Positions 37,979 through 48,934 are shown, numbered from the stretch's first letter. The stretch is DNA of 64,000 nt from Paenibacillus sediminis (GCF_017873765.1 NZ_JAGGKP010000001.1:1-64000); one strand, 5' to 3'. The notes: generated from the sequence alone by a model not told the origin. Numbers and translations are program-made.

Positions 37979-38325
37979 TATGGTTGGTCGGTGCGGGAGG
38001 AATCGTCGGCGCTGCAGCGCGGTTTTCGCTAGGGAAATGGATCGCTGATCGGCTTGGCACCCGTTACCCTTGGGGAACGTGGATTATTAACATTAGCGGA
38101 TCGTTGTTACTAGGCATATTGTACAGCAATAAGGAATCTTTGCCGTCTTATTTGTATTTGCTGTTAGGCGTTGGCTTTTGCGGAGCTTATACAACCTTCT
38201 CCACATTTGGGTATGAGACGCTTCAGCTTATGGAAAAGAAAGAGTATGTACGCGCAATTATGTATGTCATAAGCTCCGTCATTTTAGGATTAATTGGTAC
38301 ATGGCTCGGAATGCAGGTTAGATAA
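37975..38325 (+). CDS. crcB2: CrcB/Fluc fluoride channel, subunit 2
   Basis: A 116-residue paralogue of the preceding gene with GVGFCGAYTTFSTFGYET and GAAARFSLGKWIADRLG. Two adjacent, overlapping crcB genes in Firmicutes usually make a heterodimeric antiparallel channel, which is inferred here. GTG 37975 is the start; it has no ribosome binding site of its own apart from GAAGGTGAAGC in the previous gene. Confidence 0.92.
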   Translation: MIWLVGAGGIVGAAARFSLGKWIADRLGTRYPWGTWIINISGSLLLGILYSNKESLPSYLYLLLGVGFCGAYTTFSTFGYETLQLMEKKEYVRAIMYVISSVILGLIGTWLGMQVR

Positions 38326-38337
38326 AATACATCAGAC

Positions 38338-38375
38338 AAACAAAGAGAGAGGCATAAATGCCTCTCTCTGTGTTT
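38338..38375. terminator. Terminator after crcB2
   Basis: Stem AAACAAAGAGAGAGGCAT/ATGCCTCTCTCTGTGTTT lies between converging genes. Confidence 0.85.
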
Positions 38376-38379
38376 ACTT

Positions 38380-39027
38380 TCATGACGATGGCTTTATCAC
38401 ATAAATGCATCTAGATCCGCCCTTTGCCAAGCATTCCGTCCGCTCGACGTTAGCGTCTAGTAAAGACTGAAACAGCTGAAGTTCACATTGACAAGCTTGA
38501 TTATACTGCCCTGCAATTTTAAGAATCGGGCAGTTATGCTCCTTCAAAACAAATTGTCCCTCGTTGTATTCTTCCAATTCAACCATATATCCGTTCTCTT
38601 GTTGAATTTCAGCGAGTATGGTGACTTTCTCATGTAAATCTCTGTCTCGCATGCTCGATTCGTACTTGTTCATTAATTTATGTTTACGCTTTTCAAAGAG
38701 CAGGTCTACCATTTCTTCGCCTGCTTCTTTTACTAGTTCGCCCAGCAAATCTAAGGTTAATGTATGATAGCTTTTGGGAAATAAGCCTTCGCCAAGCTCC
38801 GTTATTCGATAAATAGCCGTAGGACGTCCCATCGGCTGCCGAATCATTTTCGCTTCAATATATCCGTCGCGCTCAAGCGTACTGAGATGTCGCCGAACAG
38901 CCATTTCTGTTATATCTAACTGAGTTGTTATTTCTTTTGCACTGAGCAGACCTTGTGTCTTGAGCATGTGCAAAATCGTTTCACGGGTGGACAGTTCTTG
39001 TTCCTGTATCATTTTTGGATCACCCAC
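38380..39027 (-). CDS. SufR-like HTH regulator with C-terminal cysteines
   Basis: A 215-residue DeoR/ArsR-type winged-helix regulator. The HTH lies at about residues 25-75 (LLSAKEITTQLDITEMAVRRHLSTLERDGYI), followed by a wing MGRPTAIYRIT. The C-terminal half carries HNCPILK, ACQCELQ, ERTECLA and SRCIYV, a cysteine set like that of SufR-family iron-sulfur sensors. It lies beside mnmA and the cysteine desulfurase gene, so control of sulfur or Fe-S genes is plausible but unproven. Confidence 0.75.
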   Translation of the reverse strand: MGDPKMIQEQELSTRETILHMLKTQGLLSAKEITTQLDITEMAVRRHLSTLERDGYIEAKMIRQPMGRPTAIYRITELGEGLFPKSYHTLTLDLLGELVKEAGEEMVDLLFEKRKHKLMNKYESSMRDRDLHEKVTILAEIQQENGYMVELEEYNEGQFVLKEHNCPILKIAGQYNQACQCELQLFQSLLDANVERTECLAKGGSRCIYVIKPSS

Positions 39028-39169
39028 CTTTGTTCAAATTGATAGATTAACAACTTGCTTCTTTCCTAATCTATCAGTTCAAATTATATATAGTCAACAT
39101 AAACATATAGAAAGTATATGGAAAGAGGATTGTAACTTTTATCGGATTCATTACGTCTTATATTTTGGT

Positions 39170-39213
39170 AAAAAAAACCATCTCTTTGCATTCAATTGCA
39201 AAGAGACGGTTGT
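39170..39213 (-). terminator. Terminator after mnmA (minus strand)
   Basis: On the minus strand, AACCGTCTCTTTGCA/TGCAAAGAGATGGTT is followed by a run of T. Confidence 0.88.
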
Positions 39214-39227
39214 TATTCGCTATACAA

Positions 39228-40397
<1,170 letters not shown>

Positions 40398-40544
40398 TTA
40401 ACACAAGTATCTCAAATATACGATATTTGCTCGTATGTCAAGATTTGAGAAACAAATTTTTTTCCATAACAGATGGAGATATGTTACGATAAACGGAGGC
40501 GAATGAAGGTTACAGTGATTTATGAATTCGTCTATTTCTATTGT

Positions 40545-40556
40545 ACACATATGTGT
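40545..40556. promoter_or_regulatory. 12-base palindrome upstream of cymR
   Basis: ACACATATGTGT is a perfect dyad about 70 bases before the cymR start. It could be an operator; no factor can be named. Confidence 0.3.
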
Positions 40557-40626
40557 TCCTAATCAATAAGCATGGGACTGCATACTTTAATATTTGATTT
40601 AAAATTTCGAAAGAGGTGTCATTTGT

Positions 40627-41046
40627 TTGAAAATATCAACTAAAGGACGTTACGGATTAACAATCATGATGGAGCTTGCATCCAGATTTGGAGAAGGACC
40701 TACTTCTCTCAAAAGCATTGCAGAGAAAAACGGCCTGTCCGAACATTATTTGGAGCAACTGATTGCACCGCTCCGTAACGCAGGGCTCGTAAAAAGTATC
40801 CGGGGGGCATACGGCGGTTACGTGCTGTCCCGCGAGCCAAAAGAAATAACAGCTGGCGATATCATTCGCGTGCTTGAAGGTCCGATTTCAGTTGTTGATT
40901 TTGCGGAGGAAGATGATCCAGCGAAGAGAGATTTGTGGAAGCGAATCCGCGACAGCATTGCGAATGTTATCGACTCAACAACACTTCATGATTTAATTAA
41001 CTATCACGAACTAGGAACATCAGACAACTACATGTTCTACATCTAA
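40627..41046 (+). CDS. cymR: CymR/IscR-like Rrf2 family regulator
   Basis: A 139-residue winged-helix regulator. It opens KISTKGRYGLTIMMELASRFGEGPTSLKSIAEKNGLSEHYLEQLI with the Rrf2 recognition helix and the GGYVLSREP wing. CymR of B. subtilis represses cysteine-uptake genes together with CysK. This protein has no cysteine at all, so it is not an Fe-S IscR, which fits CymR. It starts at TTG 40627 after AGAGGTGTCATTTG. The cysteine desulfurase gene follows 15 bases later. Confidence 0.85.
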   Translation: MKISTKGRYGLTIMMELASRFGEGPTSLKSIAEKNGLSEHYLEQLIAPLRNAGLVKSIRGAYGGYVLSREPKEITAGDIIRVLEGPISVVDFAEEDDPAKRDLWKRIRDSIANVIDSTTLHDLINYHELGTSDNYMFYI

Positions 41047-41061
41047 GGCGAGGTAATTTTT

Positions 41062-42213
41062 ATGAAATCTATATATTTAGACCATGCCGCTTCGACTCCC
41101 GTTCATCCTGAAGTGGCAGAGGCTATGCTGAAAGTGATGACGGAACAGTATGGCAATGCTTCAAGTGTTCACAGATTTGGGCGAATTGCCAAACGAGTGG
41201 TCAATGGAGCAAGAGATATCATTGCTGCACAGCTTAACTGTCGTCCAGAGGAAATTGTTTTTACCAGCGGAGGTACAGAAAGCGACAATCTCGCTTTGTT
41301 TGGTATTGCTTCTGCTTATAAAGACAAAGGCAAGCACATTATTACGACAGCCATTGAGCATCATGCTGTGCTTCATACTTGTGAAGAGCTGGAGAAGCAA
41401 GGATTTAAGGTCACATATCTTCCGGTAGATCGCTTTGGACAAGTAAATCCTGAGCATGTTCGTGAGGCGATTGCGGATGACACCATTTTGATCAGTGTCA
41501 TGTATGCGAACAATGAAGTAGGAACGATTCAGCCGATCCGTGAAATTGGTGAAATTGCACGGGAGCATGGTATTCCTTTTCATGTTGATGCAGTACAAGC
41601 ATTAGGATCGATCGATATTTCATTATCAGACCTTCCCGTTGATTTAATGAGTTTTTCTGCGCACAAAATTAACGGTCCACAGGGTGTAGGCGCTTTGTAT
41701 ATTCGCAGAAAGCTCCTTATACACCCTCTGCTTCACGGAGGTCTTCAAGAGAAGAAGCGCCGTGCAGGCACAGAGAATATGGCGGGCGTAACAGGCTTTG
41801 CCAAAGCGATGGAAATTGCTAAAGCTCGCTTAGGCGATAAAATTGCATCAGACCGCAAGTTACGTGAGACATTCATTCGCAGTCTTGAGCAGCACGTCGG
41901 CAAGGAGCGATTTGTTATTAATGGTCATCCAACCGATCATTTGGAGCACATTGTGAATGTAAGTTTCCCTGAGACGAATACAGAGACACTGCTTATGAAT
42001 TTGGATATGGAAGGCATTGCTGCAGCGAGCGGTTCTGCCTGTACTTCAGGCTCGCTTGAATTATCTCATGTTCTCGAAGCGATGAAGCTTCCTGAGGAAC
42101 TTTTAAATTCAGCAGTTCGATTTAGTTTTGGTTTGGGTAATACTACTGAAGATATGGAATACACAGCTCAAAAAGTTGAAACCATTCTTCAGCGTTTACG
42201 TAATAGAAGCTGA
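41062..42213 (+). CDS. iscS: Cysteine desulfurase (IscS/YrvO type)
   Basis: A 383-residue PLP enzyme that takes sulfur from cysteine for tRNA thiolation and possibly Fe-S clusters. It opens IYLDHAASTPVHPEV. The PLP lysine is in SFSAHKINGPQGVGALYIR, and the active-site cysteine in ASGSACTSGSLELSHVL. It is co-transcribed with cymR. Its B. subtilis counterpart yrvO works with MnmA, encoded just upstream on the other strand here. Confidence 0.93.
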   Translation: MKSIYLDHAASTPVHPEVAEAMLKVMTEQYGNASSVHRFGRIAKRVVNGARDIIAAQLNCRPEEIVFTSGGTESDNLALFGIASAYKDKGKHIITTAIEHHAVLHTCEELEKQGFKVTYLPVDRFGQVNPEHVREAIADDTILISVMYANNEVGTIQPIREIGEIAREHGIPFHVDAVQALGSIDISLSDLPVDLMSFSAHKINGPQGVGALYIRRKLLIHPLLHGGLQEKKRRAGTENMAGVTGFAKAMEIAKARLGDKIASDRKLRETFIRSLEQHVGKERFVINGHPTDHLEHIVNVSFPETNTETLLMNLDMEGIAAASGSACTSGSLELSHVLEAMKLPEELLNSAVRFSFGLGNTTEDMEYTAQKVETILQRLRNRS

Positions 42214-42351
42214 GGGCTTCTCATAGATGGACGGAGGAGGGGAGAGTGTCTATTCCATCTGAGCAGTTTGAGAGAGGTTGTCTTAAGTTCGACTGACAAT
42301 GATCTATCACAATTGCTCAAAACTTGGCTTACATGAGGAGGCGCCGAATGA

Positions 42352-42876
42352 ATGAAATTGCAAGAACTGATCGGTCTTGCTGTGTATGAAGTAGAGCACG
42401 GCAAACGGGTTGGGGAAGTTGTAGATTTTATCGTATCAGAAGAGTGGCGTATTGTAGGTATCGAGCTTGAAGGAAAGAGACTCTTCTCTCCAAACATTAA
42501 AGTCGTGTTATGGGAAGATATTGCAGCTTATGGTGAAGATGCTGTCATGATTCGTAATCAACAGGCAATCCGGAATACGGAAGCCGACCAAATAAAACAT
42601 ACATTTTTGTTAGGACGAGGCAAGCTCAAAGAACTTCCTGTCTTAACGAATGACGGAGCCTTACTCGGGCGTTTGGCCGATGTTTATTTAGACCAAGAAA
42701 TGGGAAATACAATAGTAGGTTTAGAAATTAGTGATGGTTTTATTTCTGATTTGGTGGAAGGGCGCAAATGGTTGCCTTATACACCTGAAATAACAATTGG
42801 AGAGGATGTTCTTATGGTCCCCTCACTGAGTGAAGAAAAATTGGAGAAAGCCATTCATTCTGTTAACGGTAGGTGA
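42352..42876 (+). CDS. yrrD: PRC-barrel domain protein (YrrD-like)
   Basis: A 174-residue protein with two PRC-barrel repeats, about residues 1-75 (KLQELIGLAVYEVEHGKRVGEVVDFIV) and 90-165 (LPVLTNDGALLGRLADVYLDQEMGNTIVGLEISDG). The family binds RNA or other proteins; no function is known for YrrD. ATG 42352 follows GAGGAGGCGCCGA. B. subtilis has yrrD in the same neighbourhood. Confidence 0.8.
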   Translation: MKLQELIGLAVYEVEHGKRVGEVVDFIVSEEWRIVGIELEGKRLFSPNIKVVLWEDIAAYGEDAVMIRNQQAIRNTEADQIKHTFLLGRGKLKELPVLTNDGALLGRLADVYLDQEMGNTIVGLEISDGFISDLVEGRKWLPYTPEITIGEDVLMVPSLSEEKLEKAIHSVNGR

Positions 42877-42887
42877 GAGATGGAAAG

Positions 42888-43097
42888 ATGAGATGTCCAA
42901 ATTGCAATTCCAAGGATATTGGTAAAATTGGCTCCCACCAGTATTATTGCTGGGGTTGTTTCATCGAATTAACGGTTAACGGAGAGAAGATGTCCGTTTT
43001 TCAAGTAGAAGAAGACGGTACGCTTAGTTCTCTGGATGACTTATTCTTCGGAGAAGAATTTTCTCAAGATTTTCCGCATATTCACGCTTCGACTTGA
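42888..43097 (+). CDS. Small zinc-ribbon protein of unknown function
   Basis: A 69-residue protein. Two Cys pairs (RCPNCNSKDIGKIGSHQYYCWGC) make a zinc ribbon, then a short acidic tail. ATG 42888 gives the ribbon right at the N-terminus. GTG 42873 overlaps the yrrD stop and would add five residues. It is translated together with yrrD. Confidence 0.7.
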   Translation: MRCPNCNSKDIGKIGSHQYYCWGCFIELTVNGEKMSVFQVEEDGTLSSLDDLFFGEEFSQDFPHIHAST

Positions 43098-43146
43098 GAG
43101 TTTCTACATAATTAATGATGCCGAAAGCGAAAATATGACCATTTTT

Positions 43147-43176
43147 AACGAAAATGGTGCAAACGAAAATGGTGCA
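43147..43176 (+). repeat. Tandem 15-base repeat (two copies)
   Basis: AACGAAAATGGTGCA occurs twice back to back. A preceding CCATTTT can pair with the AAAATGG of the first copy. Confidence 0.8.
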
Positions 43177-43202
43177 AAATAATTTGATGATTTCGTATAA
43201 CA

Positions 43203-43257
43203 AAACACTTTCGAAGGTATAGCTGGTCGCTAAAGACACTTCGGAAGTGTTTTTTTA
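43203..43257 (+). terminator. Terminator after the zinc-ribbon gene
   Basis: AAACACTTTCGAAG pairs with CTTCGGAAGTGTTT across about 20 bases, followed by a T run. Confidence 0.75.
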
Positions 43258-43350
43258 TGAATGAGTACATTCATATAGGTTAATTTGCATCGCCCAGACA
43301 TATACTTTATCTAGTAAGAGCCAGTCCCAGTAAATGGAGGGTCGGTCTGG

Positions 43351-44418
43351 ATGGAACAGTTAACCAAAAATAAAATTTTCCGTTATGGCGTTTGGATATT
43401 GCTCGGGCTTATTATTTTATATTTCCTTTGGCTGCTCAAACCGCTGCTTATAAACACATATTCGTTTTTAAAATCGGTATTCGCTCCTTTCCTTATTGCG
43501 ATGATCATTTCATATGTACTCAATCCAATCGTCGTTATGCTGAATGGCCGAAAGGTACCTAGAACGATTGCCGTCTTGCTCATTTATGCCGTTTTTATAA
43601 CCTCGCTAGTCGTCATATTAATGAATATCATCCCTATGTTTATTGAACAGCTTCAAGAATTAAACGAACATTTGCCAGAAATGACGATGCATGCGCAGAG
43701 CCTAATGAACAACATGGACAACCACTTGCTGCCGCAAGGTGTACAAATGGGTGTCAACAATTGGTTTTTTCAAATGGAGAATCGGACAGCCCAAAGTATT
43801 TCAAACTTTATGAATCATATTGGCTCGACGATCGGTGTCATTTTTGATGTGTTTATTGTGCCGTTTCTCGTATTTTATATATTAAAAGATTTTGATGTAT
43901 TTGAACGCGCGGTGATATCGTTACTGCCAAGGTCTCGTCGTAAGCATACAATTGCGCTGCTTAAGGAGATTGATGCTGCACTTGGCAACTACATTCGAGG
44001 TCAGTTTATCGTCTGTGTTATCATTGGTGTGCTTGCTTACATTGGCTACATGGTTATAGGAATGCCTTATGCGCTCTTGCTCGCTAGTGTCGTAGCTGTG
44101 TTTAATATTGTCCCATACTTAGGACCGTTTCTAGGAGCAGCTCCAGGAGTCATTATGGCTTCGACGATTTCGATAAAGATGGTTCTGCTCGTCATCGCCG
44201 TTAATTGGACATGTCAAATTCTTGAGAGCAACCTTATCTCACCGCAAGTCGTCGGCAAGAAATTGCATCTGCATCCGCTCTTTATTATTGCGGCCATTCT
44301 TATTGGCGGTGAAGCGGCTGGATTCGTCGGTTTAATTCTAGCTGTTCCGTTCTTCGTCGTTATTAAAGTGATTATCCAGCACATTTTCGCTTATTATGTA
44401 AGACGGAAAACGGTGTAG
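43351..44418 (+). CDS. yrrI: AI-2E family permease (YrrI-like)
   Basis: A 355-residue membrane protein with about eight helices and the family segments YIRGQFIVCVIIGVLAYIGY and FNIVPYLGPFLGAAPGVIMA, ending GLILAVPFFVVIKVI. The family includes the E. coli AI-2 exporter TqsA and Na+(Li+)/H+ antiporters, so the substrate is unknown. B. subtilis yrrI lies at the same place before alaS. ATG 43351 follows TGGAGGGTCGGTCTGG. Confidence 0.8.
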   Translation: MEQLTKNKIFRYGVWILLGLIILYFLWLLKPLLINTYSFLKSVFAPFLIAMIISYVLNPIVVMLNGRKVPRTIAVLLIYAVFITSLVVILMNIIPMFIEQLQELNEHLPEMTMHAQSLMNNMDNHLLPQGVQMGVNNWFFQMENRTAQSISNFMNHIGSTIGVIFDVFIVPFLVFYILKDFDVFERAVISLLPRSRRKHTIALLKEIDAALGNYIRGQFIVCVIIGVLAYIGYMVIGMPYALLLASVVAVFNIVPYLGPFLGAAPGVIMASTISIKMVLLVIAVNWTCQILESNLISPQVVGKKLHLHPLFIIAAILIGGEAAGFVGLILAVPFFVVIKVIIQHIFAYYVRRKTV

Positions 44419-44445
44419 GCTCTCTTTCAATGTGTTATCAGCAGA

Positions 44446-44475
44446 TTGACAGCCTAGCGGCCGTACTTATATACT
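44446..44475 (+). promoter_or_regulatory. Sigma-A promoter of alaS
   Basis: TTGACA-N18-TATACT lies directly upstream of the T-box leader. Confidence 0.8.
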
Positions 44476-44481
44476 GTATAT

Positions 44482-44778
44482 GTAATTTTGTGGACATTTT
44501 AAAGCGATGATGAAATCAAGTAAGCCATAATTCACCTTTTCCAGAGAACAGGTTCCTTCTATTGTGCCAGGCAGCACAGGAGATGGCTGGGAGAACCTCA
44601 GGGATTGAACTGGCTGAAAGCTAATTTCGGAGTATGAGCAGGCTCATCGGGTGGTTCCGTTACATACCAAAACAAGGCGATCGCGCTATATGAGTCAATG
44701 ATAACGATGACTGAATTCGTGCGATAACCAGGGTGGTACCGCGAGACAATCGTCCCTGATGTTCAGGGGCGTTTTTTC
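44482..44778 (+). promoter_or_regulatory. T-box leader of alaS
   Basis: The T-box core AACCAGGGTGGTACCGCG lies at 44726-44743, followed by the terminator CGTCCCTGA/TCAGGGGCG plus T6 ending near 44777. In the specifier region GAACTGGCTGA, the codon GCT at 44613-44615 matches alanine and is followed by the usual purine. Uncharged tRNA-Ala would raise alaS expression. Confidence 0.9.
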
Positions 44779-44840
44779 TATTTTAATGGCATGATTAGAG
44801 TCCATATACTGAAAAATATTTGAATGATGGAGGAAGTACG

Positions 44841-47471
44841 ATGAAGGCAAGTGAAATTCGTTCAAAATGGCTTGAGTTTTTTGCTAGTAAGGGACACAAG
44901 ATTGAACCGAGCGCGTCGCTCGTTCCGCATAATGATCCTTCACTGTTATGGATTAACGCAGGGATGGCACCGCTTAAACCTTATTTTGACGGACGTGTCA
45001 TTCCTGAAAATCCGCGGATTGCGAACTCGCAAAAATGTATCCGTACTAACGATATCGAAAATGTAGGCAAGACGCGCAGACACCATACTTTCTTTGAAAT
45101 GCTTGGCAACTTCTCGATTGGCGATTATTTCAAAGAAGAAACGATTACGTGGGCATGGGAGTTTCTCACAAGCAAAGAGTGGATTGGATTTGATCCAGAC
45201 CGCTTGTCAGTCACTGTATATCCTGAAGATGAAGAGGCGTACAAACTGTGGAATGAGAAAATTGGCATTCCTGCAGAGCGCATTGTAAAACTCGAAGATA
45301 ACTTTTGGGATATTGGTGAAGGACCGTGCGGGCCTTGTACAGAAATTTTCTATGACCGCGGAGAAGCTTACGGTGATCTGTCTGATCCTGAATGTTACCC
45401 TGGCGGTGAGAATGAACGTTTCCTTGAAGTATGGAATCTTGTGTTCTCACAATTTAACCATAACAAAGATGGCAGCTATACACCGCTTCCTAGTAAAAAT
45501 ATCGATACAGGTGCGGGCTTAGAGCGTTTGACTTCGATTGTGCAAAATGTAGATTCGAACTTTGATACAGATTTGTTCCAACCGATCATTCAGAGAACAG
45601 CGCAAATGGCGGGCGTGAAATATAAAGAAAACGCAGATTACGATGTCGCGCTTAAAGTCATTGCCGACCACGTTCGTACCGTGTCATTTGCAGTTGCTGA
45701 CGGTGTTCTTCCGTCCAATGAAGGACGCGGCTATGTTATTCGCCGTTTGCTCCGCCGTGCAGTTCGTTATGGCAAGGTGCTCGGTCTTAACCGTCCATTT
45801 ATGTATGAACTAACGGAAGTCGTTGGCGATATTATGGGCGTGTATTACCCGGATGTCGTAGACAAACGTGAATTCATTGAGAAAGTCATTCGCACCGAAG
45901 AAGAACGCTTCCACGAAACGTTAAATGATGGTCTTGCGATTATCGAGGAAATTAGTAAAGCGGCAATCGCGCAAGGAAGCAAACAAATTAGCGGCAGCGA
46001 TGCTTTCAAATTGTATGATACGTACGGCTTCCCGTTCGATTTGACTGAAGATTATGCAGCAGAGCATGGTCTTACGGTAGACCGCGAAGGATTCGACGCG
46101 GCTATGCAGGAGCAACGCGACCGAGCGCGTGCGGCTCGTCATGAGAACGAAAGTATGAAAGTACAGGGCGGCGTGCTGTCTGATTATACGGTTAAAAGCG
46201 AGTTTGTTGGTTATAATGATGCAGTAACTGAGTCGAAAGTTTTAGCGATTGTCAAAGATGACGCTTTTGTAGATACGGCTTCCGAAGGGGATTCAGTACA
46301 GGTCATTCTTGACATCACCCCATTCTATGCGGAAAGCGGCGGACAAGTCAGTGACCAAGGTCTGCTTGTTGGAGCTTCAGTTACAGCTAAAGTAGACAAC
46401 TTAACGAAAGCACCGCATGGTCAGCATGTCCATCAAGTAATCATCCAAGCTGGTGAGTTGCGTGTTGGCGAAACGGTAAAAGCAGAAGTAGACCGTGCAA
46501 AACGTGAAAATACGGAGAAAAACCATACAGCTACTCACTTGCTCCATAAGGCGCTTAAAGAAGTGCTCGGAGACCATGTAAATCAAGCGGGATCACTCGT
46601 TGAGCCTCAGCGTTTACGCTTTGACTTCTCACATTTCGGCAGCATTTCGCAAGAAGAGCTTGCGGACATTGAACGCCGTGTGAATGAGCAAATTTGGAAA
46701 AGTATAGATGTTGTCACTGAATATAAACCGATTGATGAAGCGAAAGCGATGGGAGCGATGGCTCTCTTCGGCGAGAAATACGGCGACATTGTTCGCGTCG
46801 TTCAAGTTGGAGACTACAGCTTGGAACTATGCGGCGGCTGCCATGTGGATAACACGTCACAAATTGGGCTCTTCAAGCTCGTAAGTGAAAGCGGTATTGG
46901 TTCAGGCGTAAGACGGATTGAGGCTGTAACCGGACAATACGCATATCAATTTATGGAGGATCAGCTCGATATTCTGAAACAAGCTGCATCCCTTCTTAAA
47001 TCGAACTTGAATGATGTGCCAAAACGCATTGAAGCTTTGAATCAACAACTTAAAGAGCTGAGCCGAGAAAACGAATCCTTGCAAAGCAAACTAAGCTCTA
47101 TTGAAGCGGGTCAGTTGAGTAGTCAAGTGAAAATGATTGGTAATACTCAGGTTCTAGCTGCTCGTGTTCAAGCTGGAAGCATGGATGCTCTGCGTACATT
47201 GGCAGATGAACTTAAAGGTAAATTGCCATCGGCAGTGCTCGTTCTTGGTGCTGCAAGTGAAGATAAAGTGAACTTTGTTGTCACAGTACCGGCGGAAGGC
47301 GTGAAGAATGGTCTTCATGCAGGTAAACTGGTTAAAGAAATCGCTGCAGTATGCGGCGGAGGCGGCGGAGGCCGTCCAGACATGGCTCAAGCGGGTGGTA
47401 AGGATGCTTCTAAGCTAGAGGATGCATTAAAACTTGCTGAACAACTCATTGGGCAAATAACACTAGCATAA
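44841..47471 (+). CDS. alaS: AlaS, alanyl-tRNA synthetase
   Basis: An 876-residue class II synthetase. The catalytic core opens [33 protein letters not shown] and [33 protein letters not shown]. The editing domain carries [12 protein letters not shown] and the zinc-site ELCGGCHV, and the C-terminal C-Ala domain holds the coiled coil plus [18 protein letters not shown] 44841 was chosen because TGGAGGAAG is 8 bases upstream; the longer frame lacks a site. Confidence 0.97.
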   Translation: MKASEIRSKWLEFFASKGHKIEPSASLVPHNDPSLLWINAGMAPLKPYFDGRVIPENPRIANSQKCIRTNDIENVGKTRRHHTFFEMLGNFSIGDYFKEETITWAWEFLTSKEWIGFDPDRLSVTVYPEDEEAYKLWNEKIGIPAERIVKLEDNFWDIGEGPCGPCTEIFYDRGEAYGDLSDPECYPGGENERFLEVWNLVFSQFNHNKDGSYTPLPSKNIDTGAGLERLTSIVQNVDSNFDTDLFQPIIQRTAQMAGVKYKENADYDVALKVIADHVRTVSFAVADGVLPSNEGRGYVIRRLLRRAVRYGKVLGLNRPFMYELTEVVGDIMGVYYPDVVDKREFIEKVIRTEEERFHETLNDGLAIIEEISKAAIAQGSKQISGSDAFKLYDTYGFPFDLTEDYAAEHGLTVDREGFDAAMQEQRDRARAARHENESMKVQGGVLSDYTVKSEFVGYNDAVTESKVLAIVKDDAFVDTASEGDSVQVILDITPFYAESGGQVSDQGLLVGASVTAKVDNLTKAPHGQHVHQVIIQAGELRVGETVKAEVDRAKRENTEKNHTATHLLHKALKEVLGDHVNQAGSLVEPQRLRFDFSHFGSISQEELADIERRVNEQIWKSIDVVTEYKPIDEAKAMGAMALFGEKYGDIVRVVQVGDYSLELCGGCHVDNTSQIGLFKLVSESGIGSGVRRIEAVTGQYAYQFMEDQLDILKQAASLLKSNLNDVPKRIEALNQQLKELSRENESLQSKLSSIEAGQLSSQVKMIGNTQVLAARVQAGSMDALRTLADELKGKLPSAVLVLGAASEDKVNFVVTVPAEGVKNGLHAGKLVKEIAAVCGGGGGGRPDMAQAGGKDASKLEDALKLAEQLIGQITLA

Positions 47472-47609
47472 ATGAAATATTCTGAGGTGTTTGTCTCGTT
47501 TGAATCATTTCCTTATAGCACCTAGAATATGTTATAGTATAAAAGAGTATGCTGGTAGCAATTTTCTAAAAAACATGTCACATGTTTTTGAAGAAGTGAG
47601 GTGTCATTA

Positions 47610-47870
47610 ATGGACTCCATGGATAAAACTATGAAATTTAGCGTCAAAGGTGATGAGCAAGAGGCTTCCGCCAAGGATATTTTGTTAACGGTATACGATG
47701 CTTTGGCTGAGAAGGAATACAATCCGATCAATCAAATTGTTGGGTACTTGCTATCTGGAGATCCTGCTTATATTCCTAGACACAATAATGCTAGAAGTCT
47801 CGTTCGCAAGAAAGAACGTGACGAATTGATTGAAGAGCTGGTCAGATACTATCTAGCCAGTCACCGATAG
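47610..47870 (+). CDS. ireB: IreB family regulatory phosphoprotein
   Basis: An 86-residue protein almost identical in pattern to YrzL/IreB. It carries DKTMKFSV at the start, then [40 protein letters not shown]. In Enterococcus IreB is phosphorylated by the IreK kinase and affects cephalosporin resistance. ATG 47610 was preferred over GTG 47601 since GAGGTG then has correct spacing. The alaS-ireB-ruvX order is conserved. Confidence 0.92.
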   Translation: MDSMDKTMKFSVKGDEQEASAKDILLTVYDALAEKEYNPINQIVGYLLSGDPAYIPRHNNARSLVRKKERDELIEELVRYYLASHR

Positions 47871-47880
47871 GAGATCTTGA

Positions 47881-48297
47881 ATGAGAATTTTGGGCTTGGA
47901 CTATGGGGATCGCAAAATCGGAGCGGCGGTTAGCGATGCTTTCGGTTGGACCGCGCAAGGGCTCGAAGTGATTGAGCGCCGCCGAGATGGCGGCGAGTTC
48001 GATCGCATAGCCGAACTTGTGAAAATTTATGAAGTGGAAGAAATTGTCGTCGGACTTCCAAAGAACATGAATGGTACGATCGGACCTCGTGGTGAAATTT
48101 GCATAGAGTTTGCTTCTAAGCTGAGGGAGTCACTGAACATACCCGTTCACCTCTGGGATGAAAGGCTGACAACGGTCTCTGCAGAGCGAACATTGCTCGA
48201 AGCCGATGTAAGTCGCAAGAAAAGAAAGCAAGTCGTCGATAAGATGGCGGCTAGCTTGATTTTGCAAAATTATCTAGATTCTAAGAGTAAAAGGTGA
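47881..48297 (+). CDS. yqgF: RuvX/YqgF, pre-16S rRNA nuclease
   Basis: A 138-residue RNase H-fold protein with [35 protein letters not shown] and [17 protein letters not shown]. The family matures the 5' end of 16S rRNA in E. coli, and was formerly thought to be a Holliday resolvase. It lies 10 bases after ireB. Confidence 0.93.
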   Translation: MRILGLDYGDRKIGAAVSDAFGWTAQGLEVIERRRDGGEFDRIAELVKIYEVEEIVVGLPKNMNGTIGPRGEICIEFASKLRESLNIPVHLWDERLTTVSAERTLLEADVSRKKRKQVVDKMAASLILQNYLDSKSKR

Positions 48298-48309
48298 GGG
48301 TGGTATTCG

Positions 48310-48621
48310 ATGGTAAAAGATAGTAACAGATATGTAGAAGAAGAACCGGAAATTATTTATATTCCGGATGATGAGGGGAATGAAGAGGAATTCGAAGTCA
48401 TCATGAAATTTGAGGTCGATGGTTCAGATGCTCAATATATGATGGTCGTACCGCTTGAATCCAATGATGATGAAGAAGATGAAGTATACGCGTTCCGTTA
48501 CGAAGAAGATGGTGACGATCTGAAGCTGTACATGATCGAGGACGACGAAGAGTGGGCCATTGTAGAAGAGACGTTTAATACATTGGTCGCAGAATTGGAC
48601 GGAGATAACGACAATGACTGA
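48310..48621 (+). CDS. DUF1292 protein, copy 1
   Basis: A 103-residue very acidic protein (EEEPEIIYIPDDEGNEEEFEVIMKFEVDG...). DUF1292 members such as YrzB have no known function. It is in the ireB-yqgF operon, and its stop overlaps the second copy by 8 bases. Confidence 0.85.
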   Translation: MVKDSNRYVEEEPEIIYIPDDEGNEEEFEVIMKFEVDGSDAQYMMVVPLESNDDEEDEVYAFRYEEDGDDLKLYMIEDDEEWAIVEETFNTLVAELDGDNDND

Positions 48622-48928
48622 TTTTTCAGCTGAGCAGGTCATTTGGACTTCGCGCCTTCAGGAGAAGTTCGGTTCCTATGTGGAGTTGCAGGATGAGAAT
48701 GGTAAAAGCTCCATTTATGAAATAGTGAACGAGTTTGAAGTTGGGGGCAGAGCGTACGCTGTGCTTAAACCTGAAAATGCAAGTTCAGATGCGGAGATAG
48801 AGATTTTTAAAATTGTTACTTCTGCAGAAGGCAATCCTGAGCTCGTTACGATTGACGATGATGACGAGTGGGAAGATGTTTCTGAGCTGTATGATGAACT
48901 TACTTTGCAAGACGAAATTGATGAATAA
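48614..48928 (+). CDS. yrzB: DUF1292 protein, copy 2
   Basis: A 104-residue acidic protein with WTSRLQEKFGSYVELQDENGKSSIYEIVNEFEVGGRAYAVL and a DDDDEWEDVSELYDEL tail. It is a diverged paralogue of copy 1. B. subtilis has one such gene (yrzB) at this place, so one of the two is probably a lineage duplication. Confidence 0.85.
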   Translation: MTDFSAEQVIWTSRLQEKFGSYVELQDENGKSSIYEIVNEFEVGGRAYAVLKPENASSDAEIEIFKIVTSAEGNPELVTIDDDDEWEDVSELYDELTLQDEIDE

Positions 48929-48934
48929 GCACAG

